Shown piece by piece: positions 34,776 to 41,123 of a stretch of DNA of 41,978 bases. The stretch comes from Lacinutrix sp. (GTDB taxonomy: Bacteria > Bacteroidota > Bacteroidia > Flavobacteriales > Flavobacteriaceae). The notes under the pieces were generated by a model. That model was given only the letters and a program-made list of their open reading frames with translations, searched no databases and was not told the origin of the DNA. The stretch covers positions 1 to 41,978 of the forward strand of contig NZ_JALZVX010000124.1 of NCBI RefSeq assembly GCF_023299985.1. Reading direction: 5' to 3'. A program made the translations under genes and the position numbers. Position 1 is the first letter of the stretch, and each line of letters starts with the position of its first letter.

Positions 34776-36644
34776 ATGAAGAATTTGTTTTCAAACATTA
34801 AAGGCGATGCCTTTGGTGGTATTACCGCAGGAATTGTTGCATTACCACTAGCATTAGCATTTGGTGTTTCATCAGGATTAGGACCAGAAGCTGGTTTGTA
34901 TGGTGCCATATTTATTAGTTTTTTCGCTGCACTGTTTGGTGGAACAAGTACTCAAATTTCTGGGCCAACTGCACCAATGACCGCAGTAAGTATGGTTGTA
35001 ATTGCAGGAATAATAGCAACAAACGATGGAAACGTAGATAAAGCTCTACCAGTTATATTAACTGTTTTTTTGCTAGCTGGTTTAATGCAAATTGGTTTAG
35101 GCGCTTTAGGGCTTGGAAAGTATATTAGATATATTCCATATCCTGTAGTTTCTGGTTTCATGACAGCAATTGGAGTAATAATACTATTAACTCAAATTTT
35201 ACCTTCAATTGGTTATTACCCAAAAGAAGACACAGCTTTTGTAGAAACTTTTAGACCTCAAGCGGAAGAGGTCCTACTTAAAAATATTTTAAAAGAAGAA
35301 GCAGGAGAAGGTATTTTGGTTCTTGAAAATTTTAAAGAAACTCAAATTAGGGCAAATGCAATAACGCCAAAAGATATTTTAAAAGAATCTCAGACTATTG
35401 CAGAGAAAACAGGAAAAAGTACTTTAGGAGTACTTAGAATACTTCCAAGGGCCTTAAAAAACATTAATTGGTTAGAGCTTGTATTAGCGCTTTCTACAAT
35501 TTTTATTGTTTTTGGTTTTAAACGGATTACTAAAAAAATACCAAGCACTTTAGTAGCCTTAATTGTAGTATCTGGTGTTGCTTATGGATTTAATTTAGGT
35601 TACAGACCAATTTCTGAAATACCTGGAGGAATACCAATTCCTAATCTAGAAATGTTTACAAGCTTTAATCTAGGTAGTATTACACCTTATATATTTACAG
35701 CCCTAACTTTAGCACTTTTAGGAGCAATAGATTCTTTGCTTACAAGTGTGGTTGCAGATAATATGACTAAAACCAAACATAAACCAAATAAAGAATTAAT
35801 AGGTCAAGGTATTGGAAATAGTATAGCATCTATATTTGGTGGTATTCCTGGAGCAGGAGCAACTATTAGAACAGTTGTAAATATCAATGCAGGTGGAAAA
35901 ACAAAGTTGTCTGGAATGATTGCAGGTATAATGTTGTTATTAATTATGTTAGCATTTAGCGATGTAGCTTCAAAAATTCCAGCTGCTGTTTTAGCAGGTA
36001 TTTTAATAACTGTAGGCATTGGCGTTATGGATTATAAAGGCTTAAAAGCCATACCTAGTTTACCAAAAGACATTAAATTAGGACCAATAAAATTAAGCTC
36101 AGAAGTATTAATTATGCTTATTGTTTTAGTATTATCAACCTTTTGGGATTTAATTTATGCAGTAGGTATTGGTTTAGTAATAGCCTCATTAATGTTTATG
36201 AAAAAGATAGGAGATTTAACAGCTGAACGTTCAGACGTAAAGTCTTTAGATGAAGAAGCATGGTTAGATGAAAGTGATTTTCCAATAAACCTTAAAGAAG
36301 AAGTGTTTATTAAACACTTAAAAGGTCCTTTGTTTTTTGGTTCTACAAGCGATTTTCAAGCACTTACCTTGCAAATTCCTGACACCGCAACAACTGTTAT
36401 TTTAAGATTAGGACGTATGCAGTACATGGATCAATCTGGTTTGTATGCTATGGAAGATATGCTTCAATATTTAAAAACTAAAGGCGTAGAAGTTCTTTTT
36501 GTAGATCTATTAAAACAACCGCGTTATATGATGGAACGTATTGATATTATTCCAGATTTTATACCAAACGAACACGTTTTTAAAGATTTTAAAACCTGTT
36601 TAAAATGGGTTAAAAATAATGTGAAAGACACAATTAAAAATTAA
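34776..36644 (+). CDS. SulP-family anion transporter with STAS domain (probable bicarbonate transporter), second copy
   Basis: 622 aa. Transport core with GGITAGIVALPLALAFGVSSGLGPEAGLYGAI, SGPTAPMTAVSMVV, GAIDSLLTSVVADNMTKTKHKPNKELIGQGIGN and FGGIPGAGATIRTVVNI, all characteristic of the SulP/BicA type. A clear STAS domain follows (about 505-615, HLKGPLFFGSTSDFQ ... LGRMQYMDQSGLYAMEDML). A soluble insertion at about 149-228 interrupts the membrane core and is rich in Glu/Lys. The gene is followed after 38 bp by a beta-carbonic anhydrase, strongly suggesting bicarbonate as substrate. ATG at 34776 is chosen because the upstream ATG at 34735 is out of frame. Confidence 0.9.
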   Translation: MKNLFSNIKGDAFGGITAGIVALPLALAFGVSSGLGPEAGLYGAIFISFFAALFGGTSTQISGPTAPMTAVSMVVIAGIIATNDGNVDKALPVILTVFLLAGLMQIGLGALGLGKYIRYIPYPVVSGFMTAIGVIILLTQILPSIGYYPKEDTAFVETFRPQAEEVLLKNILKEEAGEGILVLENFKETQIRANAITPKDILKESQTIAEKTGKSTLGVLRILPRALKNINWLELVLALSTIFIVFGFKRITKKIPSTLVALIVVSGVAYGFNLGYRPISEIPGGIPIPNLEMFTSFNLGSITPYIFTALTLALLGAIDSLLTSVVADNMTKTKHKPNKELIGQGIGNSIASIFGGIPGAGATIRTVVNINAGGKTKLSGMIAGIMLLLIMLAFSDVASKIPAAVLAGILITVGIGVMDYKGLKAIPSLPKDIKLGPIKLSSEVLIMLIVLVLSTFWDLIYAVGIGLVIASLMFMKKIGDLTAERSDVKSLDEEAWLDESDFPINLKEEVFIKHLKGPLFFGSTSDFQALTLQIPDTATTVILRLGRMQYMDQSGLYAMEDMLQYLKTKGVEVLFVDLLKQPRYMMERIDIIPDFIPNEHVFKDFKTCLKWVKNNVKDTIKN

Positions 36645-36682
36645 TAACTTTTCCTTTTAAAGGAACTTAATTCAAAATTAAA

Positions 36683-37312
36683 ATGAAAAACACAGCAATT
36701 ACAAAACAAGTTCAAGATACATTAACACCAAGTAGCGTGTTAAAAGATTTATTAGTAGGAAACGAGAGATTTGTAAACGGTAAACTTCAGTCTGTTGATA
36801 ATTCTGCATTAGTATCTCAAACAACAGGAGGACAATTTCCTAAAGCAGTTGTATTATCGTGCATAGATTCTCGTGTGCCAGTTGAAACCGTTTTAGACCA
36901 AGCTATAGGTGATATATTTGTAGCGAGAGTTGCAGGAAATTTTGAAAATGCAGACATATTAGGCAGTTTAGAATATTCTTGTAAAGTAGCAGGAAGTAAA
37001 TTAGTTTTAGTGATGGGTCATGAAGCATGTGGTGCTGTAAAAGCTGCTTGCGATGGTGTAGAATTAGGGAATATTACACATTTATTAAGTAATATTTTAC
37101 CTGCTGTTCGCCAAAGTGCGAAAGAGGTAGATGGAGAAGCAAACTCTTCGAACAAAGCATTTGTAGCAAAAACAGTAGAAAATAATGTAAAATTAACAAT
37201 AGAGCGTATTCGTGAAAAAAGTCCAATCTTAAAAGAAATGGAAGAAAACAACGAAATCTCAATTGTTGGTGGTGTTTATAATCTACATTCTGGTAAAGTA
37301 GAAATGCTATAA
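36683..37312 (+). CDS. Beta-class carbonic anhydrase
   Basis: 209 aa. All active-site residues are visible: zinc ligands Cys60, His113 and Cys116 with the Asp62/Arg64 dyad in SCIDSRVPVE and GHEACGAVKAA. It interconverts CO2 and bicarbonate. There is no signal peptide; the start MKNTAITKQVQDTLTP looks cytoplasmic. Being last in the run of SulP transporters, it would supply or use imported bicarbonate for carboxylases such as PEP or acetyl-CoA carboxylase. A 15-nt palindrome (TTCCTTTTAAAGGAA, 36651-36665) lies in the gap before it. A strong terminator follows. Confidence 0.95.
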   Translation: MKNTAITKQVQDTLTPSSVLKDLLVGNERFVNGKLQSVDNSALVSQTTGGQFPKAVVLSCIDSRVPVETVLDQAIGDIFVARVAGNFENADILGSLEYSCKVAGSKLVLVMGHEACGAVKAACDGVELGNITHLLSNILPAVRQSAKEVDGEANSSNKAFVAKTVENNVKLTIERIREKSPILKEMEENNEISIVGGVYNLHSGKVEML

Positions 37313-37332
37313 TAAAGGTATTATACAATTAT

Positions 37333-37362
37333 AAAAAAACCACTCGATTGAGTGGTTTTTTT
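37333..37362. terminator. Bidirectional terminator between carbonic anhydrase and cvpA genes
   Basis: AAAAACCACTC-GATT-GAGTGGTTTTTTT: 6-bp GC-containing stem extended by A-T pairs, with a T run on the plus strand and an A run serving as T run on the minus strand. It lies between the convergent stops at 37312 and 37377. Confidence 0.92.
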
Positions 37363-37376
37363 GTTTAGTAAAATTT

Positions 37377-37892
37377 TTAAGATTCGGTTTCAGGCTCTAT
37401 TTCATCGTCATCAGCCTTTATAATATTTGGAAAAATTATTGGCGCAATAGATTTTACAGGTTTATAAAGTATAGAATCTTTAATATGTTCTTCATCAACA
37501 AAGGTTATTGTGTTATTCATTTTATTAAAAACAATTAGTACGACACTTAATATCATTCCTATTTTTAGTGCTCCAAAAACACCACCAAGTAATTTGTTTA
37601 AAATACCAAGCGAAGCAAAGTCTGCAAGCTTAGTAAATGCTTTTCCAGTTAAGGCAATTATTATTATTATAATTACAAATGTAATAGCAAAAGCAGTGAT
37701 ATTGATAGTTTTTTCTGCCCATGCTGTTCGTTCTTGAAGAAATTCGGCAACAAAGTAACTAAAATGTATGGCACCATAAACTCCAGCAACTAGCGCAACT
37801 AAGGAGGCAACTTCAACAAAAAGACCTTTCATAAAACCACGAACAAGTCCAAAAAGTAATAAAGCACCTAAAACAATATCAATAACAGCCAT
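37377..37892 (-). CDS. CvpA family membrane protein
   Basis: 171 aa from the ATG at 37892 (MAVIDIVLGALLLFGLVRGF). The track's start at 37937 is a TTG and would overlap the divergent promoter, so I reject it. Four hydrophobic segments cover about residues 4-155, in the order typical of CvpA: FGLVRGFMKGLFVEVASLVALVAGVYGA, ITAFAITFVIIIIIIALTGKAF, LLGGVFGALKIGMILSVVLIVF. CvpA is linked to colicin V production and to bile or envelope stress tolerance in other bacteria. The C-terminal ~25 residues are acidic (KADDDEIEPETES). Confidence 0.88.
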   Translation of the reverse strand: MAVIDIVLGALLLFGLVRGFMKGLFVEVASLVALVAGVYGAIHFSYFVAEFLQERTAWAEKTINITAFAITFVIIIIIIALTGKAFTKLADFASLGILNKLLGGVFGALKIGMILSVVLIVFNKMNNTITFVDEEHIKDSILYKPVKSIAPIIFPNIIKADDDEIEPETES

Positions 37893-37919
37893 AATATTAG
37901 ATTTTAGACAAATATAAAT

Positions 37920-37927
37920 TAACTTTG
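37920..37927 (+). promoter_or_regulatory. Candidate -7 box (TAACTTTG)
   Basis: TAACTTTG is an exact match to TAnnTTTG, 32 nt before the ATG at 37960. A -33 TTG at the expected distance is not evident. Confidence 0.35.
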
Positions 37928-37959
37928 TGACTTTCAAACTTTATACTTTTAACAAATAC

Positions 37960-38316
37960 ATGTCTAGAGATCAAGAATTAAAAGAACGATGGGAATTGGT
38001 TGTTAGTAAACTATCCAACCAATTTGCAGATGGAGATAAATTAGATTTAGACGCAATAATTTACCTTATTGGCATTCAAGAATTAGGGCAATTAGAGCGC
38101 AAGTTTAAAAAGGATCACAAGCTCGATTTAATGCATATTGCTATTTGTAAGTTATTAGTACCTTATGGATATTATGAACTAGATTTTGTTGATAAAGAAG
38201 GTTGGCCACATTATACAATAAAAGAACAATTGCCAACTTTAAAAGCTGGCGAGCAAAGTGTTTTAATGAAAGAAGCGATTGTAAATTACTTTTTAGAAAC
38301 GGAATATATAAAGTAG
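37960..38316 (+). CDS. Conserved hypothetical protein upstream of pheS
   Basis: 118 aa from the ATG at 37960 (MSRDQELKERWELVVSKLSNQFADGDK). The track begins at a GTG 33 nt earlier, inside the promoter. No named domain is recognised. The protein is soluble, helical and charged, with IIYLIGIQELGQLERKFKKDHKLDLMHIAICKLLVPYGYYEL and a WPHYTIKEQLP segment. It reads like a conserved flavobacterial protein rather than a random ORF (good codon use, no shadow gene). It precedes pheS by 54 bp. Confidence 0.75.
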   Translation: MSRDQELKERWELVVSKLSNQFADGDKLDLDAIIYLIGIQELGQLERKFKKDHKLDLMHIAICKLLVPYGYYELDFVDKEGWPHYTIKEQLPTLKAGEQSVLMKEAIVNYFLETEYIK

Positions 38317-38323
38317 AAATTCA

Positions 38324-38331
38324 TAAATTTG
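38324..38331 (+). promoter_or_regulatory. Candidate -7 box (TAAATTTG) for pheS
   Basis: TAAATTTG matches TAnnTTTG exactly and lies 39 nt before the pheS ATG. A 13-nt palindrome, TGAATTAAATTCA (38351-38363), follows in the leader and could be an operator. No T-box or leader peptide is visible. Confidence 0.35.
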
Positions 38332-38370
38332 TGGCTTCACTAAGAGTTACTGAATTAAATTCAGCATAAA

Positions 38371-39390
38371 ATGATAGATAAGATAAAAGAACTCATTGCA
38401 GAAGCAGATAGCTTTAAAGCACAATCTAAAGAAGAGGTTGAAGCTTTTAGAATAAAATATTTAGGCAAAAAAGGTTTGCTTAACGATTATTTTGCTGAGT
38501 TTAAAAATGTAGCAAACGAGCAAAAAAAGGAGTTTGGTCAAGTTATTAACCAGTTAAAAAATACTGCTCAAGAAAAAGTTAACGCTTTAAAAGAAGAGTT
38601 AGATAACTCAACAGACGATAACTCTGGAAATCTAGATTTATCACGTCCAGGAGCACCAATAACTATTGGATCTAGACATCCTATTTCTATTGTAAAAAAC
38701 GATATTATAGATATATTTTCTCGAATAGGATTTAATGTAAGCGAAGGCCCAGAAATAGAAGACGACTGGCATAATTTTACTGCATTAAACTTACCAGAAT
38801 ACCATCCAGCAAGAGACATGCAGGATACCTTTTTTATACAAACAGATCCAGATATATTATTACGTACGCATACAAGTTCTGTACAAGTACGTTATATGGA
38901 AAATAACCAACCTCCAATTCGTACTATTTCACCAGGTCGTGTGTATAGAAATGAAGCTATTTCGGCAAGGTCGCATTGTTTTTTCCATCAATTAGAAGGA
39001 TTATATATAGATAAGGATGTAAGTTTTGCAGATTTAAAGCAAACTTTACAATACTTTACTACAGAGCTTTTTGGGAAGTCTAAAATAAGATTACGTCCAT
39101 CGTATTTTCCATTTACAGAACCTAGTGCAGAAATAGATGTTTATTGGGGACTTGAAACAGAAACCGACCATAAAATCACCAAAGGAACTGGTTGGTTAGA
39201 AATTGGCGGTTGTGGTATGGTAGATCCAAACGTATTAACCAATTGTGGTATTGATGCGAATGAATATTCTGGCTTTGCTTTTGGAGTTGGTATAGATCGT
39301 ATAGCAATGTTATTACACCAAATTAGTGATATTAGATTGTTAAGTGAAAACGATGTTAGGTTTTTAGAGCAGTTTAAAAGTGCCTTGTAA
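38371..39390 (+). CDS. pheS: Phenylalanyl-tRNA synthetase alpha subunit
   Basis: 339 aa. N-terminal coiled-coil arm (about 1-95), then the class II catalytic core: NVSEGPEIEDDWHNFTALNLPEYHPARDMQDTFF, LLRTHTSSVQVRYM, GRVYRNEAISARSHCFFHQLEG (motif 2) and GFAFGVGIDRIAMLLHQISDIR (motif 3). It charges tRNA-Phe together with PheT, which is not adjacent, as is usual in Bacteroidota. Length and motifs are complete. It is followed by a short gene 15 bp downstream, likely cotranscribed. Confidence 0.97.
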   Translation: MIDKIKELIAEADSFKAQSKEEVEAFRIKYLGKKGLLNDYFAEFKNVANEQKKEFGQVINQLKNTAQEKVNALKEELDNSTDDNSGNLDLSRPGAPITIGSRHPISIVKNDIIDIFSRIGFNVSEGPEIEDDWHNFTALNLPEYHPARDMQDTFFIQTDPDILLRTHTSSVQVRYMENNQPPIRTISPGRVYRNEAISARSHCFFHQLEGLYIDKDVSFADLKQTLQYFTTELFGKSKIRLRPSYFPFTEPSAEIDVYWGLETETDHKITKGTGWLEIGGCGMVDPNVLTNCGIDANEYSGFAFGVGIDRIAMLLHQISDIRLLSENDVRFLEQFKSAL

Positions 39391-39405
39391 TACTAGCGTT
39401 TTTAT

Positions 39406-39801
39406 ATGAAAAAAGACATCCATATTCCTAAAGTTGAAAACGTTTACATTGCTGTAGTAAACGAGTACAACGACATTTATAAAACACAAGATTGGAACGC
39501 TTACATTATTAACGATAAAGACGTTGATATAGAAATGGTTTTAATTGTTACAAGTGGCTATAATGAAGATAAAATGACTTCTATCTTTAGAAAAAAACTA
39601 GATGTACTCCCTAAAAAAAGCTATGCTAAAATAGAGTTAATGCAAGAAGATTTATTTGCACTAAATAACCAGTTTAAAGTTACTTTTTTTGAAGATAATA
39701 AGATGTTTGATAAAACATACACTTTTAGAAAAAACACTATTAATTTAAAGGCTTTGCAGTCTTTGCCTTTAATGGAAGTAAAAGGTGTTTTGGTTAAATA
39801 A
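39406..39801 (+). CDS. Conserved hypothetical protein downstream of pheS
   Basis: 131 aa, soluble, function unknown. Opens MKKDIHIPKVENVYIAVVNEYNDIYKTQDWNAYIINDK and continues with alternating strands (VDIEMVLIVTSGYN; SYAKIELMQEDLFALNNQFKVTFFEDNKMFDKTYTF) ending LPLMEVKGVLVK. A short beta-rich protein. The same position next to pheS is, as I recall, common in Bacteroidota, sometimes giving mistaken annotation as part of the synthetase. No catalytic motif is visible. A palindrome follows directly after the stop. Confidence 0.75.
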   Translation: MKKDIHIPKVENVYIAVVNEYNDIYKTQDWNAYIINDKDVDIEMVLIVTSGYNEDKMTSIFRKKLDVLPKKSYAKIELMQEDLFALNNQFKVTFFEDNKMFDKTYTFRKNTINLKALQSLPLMEVKGVLVK

Positions 39802-39804
39802 CCA

Positions 39805-39824
39805 ATTCCTGAGAATGCAGGAAT
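39805..39824. repeat. Diverged copy of the 20-bp palindrome
   Basis: ATTCCTG-AGAATG-CAGGAAT: the stem equals seven of the eight stem bases of the elements at 7867 and 28548. It starts 4 nt after the stop codon at 39801, so it may act as an mRNA end structure. Confidence 0.7.
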
Positions 39825-39875
39825 CTTATAATAAATAAGCATAAACTTAGAAAGAAACTTTACAGTAGTAGATTA

Positions 39876-39955
39876 GTGCGTTAGGGATTGAACGGTCTGT
39901 TTGAGCTCCTCGAAGAGAGCGAGTAGTGAAAGCCCGACCTTTTTAGGTAACGCCC
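39876..39955. other. Structured intergenic element (multi-hairpin repeat)
   Basis: An 80-nt block between the pheS-linked gene and gpsA. The outer stem GCGTTA (39878-39883) pairs with TAACGC (39948-39953). GGG (39884-39886) can pair with CCC (39933-39935). A hairpin GCTC(c)TC-GAA-GAGAGC spans 39905-39920, and CCT/AGG forms a small hairpin at 39938-39947. I recognise phrases such as AAAGCCCGACC and GGTAACGCCC as recurring in intergenic regions of other flavobacteria (memory, not checked). It could be a dispersed repeat or a small structured RNA. Strand is not determined. Confidence 0.6.
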
Positions 39956-39965
39956 AAAAAGATAA

Positions 39966-39988
39966 AATTCCTTTTTTTTAAAGGGATT
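39966..39988 (-). terminator. Probable gpsA terminator
   Basis: On the minus strand AATCCCTTT and AAAGGAATT form a 9-bp stem with one mismatch, followed by TTATCTTTTT. It lies just after the gpsA stop at 39991. Confidence 0.5.
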
Positions 39989-39990
39989 TA

Positions 39991-40992
39991 TTAATCCAAC
40001 TTATCAGTCAATTTTTTAAATACTTTTTTAGCGTCTTTACCTTCATATAAAATTGCGTAAACAGCATTTATAATTGGTAGTTTGGTTTTGCTTTTATTTT
40101 TTTCGTTTAATAAAAAAGCACTTTTTGTAGCGTAGTAACCTTCAGCAACCATACTCATTTCCATTTGTGCAGATTTTACAGTGTAGCCTTTACCTATCAT
40201 GTTTCCAAACATGCGGTTTCTAGAGAAAACCGAGTAGCCAGTAACCAATAAATCACCTAAGTAGGCAGAGTTGTTTATGTTACGTTTCATTTTATGCATT
40301 TTCTTAATAAAACGTTTCATTTCACGAATTGCATTACTCATTAATACACTTTGGAAATTATCGCCATAGCCTAATCCATGAGCCATTCCAGCTGCAATAG
40401 CATAGATGTTTTTAAGCATTACTGCATATTCTGTACCTATAACATCGTCGCTAATTTTAGTTTTTATATAATTGCTAGACAAAGCATCTGCAATTGCTTG
40501 CGCTTTTACAGCATCTGCACATGAAATAGTTAAATAAGATAATCTTTCTAGTGCAACTTCTTCTGCATGGCAAGGTCCAGCAATAACTCCAATATTTTCG
40601 AAAGGTACATTAAAGTTTTCATGAAAATGCTCGCCTAAAAGTAATCCTGTTTCTGGAAGAATACCTTTTACAGCACTAACTACAATTTTATCTTTAAGTT
40701 CTAAATTAAGTTTTTTAAGTTCACTATTAATAAAAGCAGAAGGGATTACAAATATTAAAACATCTGCATAAGTCACCATCTCATTAATATCATTACTAAT
40801 ATGAAGTTGGTCTAAATGAAATTCTACAGAACTTAAATACGTAGGGTTGTGTTGTTCTTTTAGTAAGTGTTCTTTAGTGTAAACACTTCTCATGTACCAA
40901 CCAACCTTTTCTTGGTTTTCACATAGCATTTTTACTATAGCAGTTGCCCAACTTCCAGATCCAAAAACAGCATATTTTAATTCTTTACTCAT
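39991..40992 (-). CDS. gpsA: Glycerol-3-phosphate dehydrogenase [NAD(P)+]
   Basis: 333 aa. N-terminal Rossmann motif KYAVFGSGSWATAIVKML, then VSAVKGILPETG, VIAGPCHAEEVALERL and the catalytic-domain region GTEYAVMLKNIYAIAAGMAHGLGYGDN. These are the canonical GpsA signatures. It reduces dihydroxyacetone phosphate to sn-glycerol-3-phosphate for phospholipid synthesis. Cytoplasmic, complete, probably monocistronic, with a -7-like box upstream and a terminator downstream. The GPCHAEEVA motif (commonly GPSFAxE in proteobacteria) is the form I associate with Bacteroidota. Confidence 0.95.
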   Translation of the reverse strand: MSKELKYAVFGSGSWATAIVKMLCENQEKVGWYMRSVYTKEHLLKEQHNPTYLSSVEFHLDQLHISNDINEMVTYADVLIFVIPSAFINSELKKLNLELKDKIVVSAVKGILPETGLLLGEHFHENFNVPFENIGVIAGPCHAEEVALERLSYLTISCADAVKAQAIADALSSNYIKTKISDDVIGTEYAVMLKNIYAIAAGMAHGLGYGDNFQSVLMSNAIREMKRFIKKMHKMKRNINNSAYLGDLLVTGYSVFSRNRMFGNMIGKGYTVKSAQMEMSMVAEGYYATKSAFLLNEKNKSKTKLPIINAVYAILYEGKDAKKVFKKLTDKLD

Positions 40993-41012
40993 AGGTATAA
41001 TTAATTATAAAA

Positions 41013-41020
41013 CAAAATTA
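41013..41020 (-). promoter_or_regulatory. Candidate -7 box (TAATTTTG) for gpsA
   Basis: On the minus strand TAATTTTG matches TAnnTTTG exactly, 20 nt before the gpsA ATG at 40992. No -33 TTG is found at the expected spacing. Confidence 0.35.
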
Positions 41021-41123
41021 CACAATTATTAGTTGTTGTTAATATGCTAAAAAACAGCATTTTATTTATTTTGGCAAAGCTTTTGAAATTGTTGTTATAT
41101 CAATCCTTTAAAACGAAACGATT

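Noticed and set aside
37893-37959. Overlapping 5' extensions of CvpA (TTG at 37937) and of the pheS-upstream gene (GTG at 37927)
   Set aside because: They overlap each other on opposite strands, cover a TAACTTTG -7 box, and family-like sequence starts only at the internal ATGs.
39876-39955. tRNA or riboswitch
   Set aside because: No cloverleaf, anticodon arm or TTCRANY loop is present, and the block lies between convergent 3' ends rather than in a leader.
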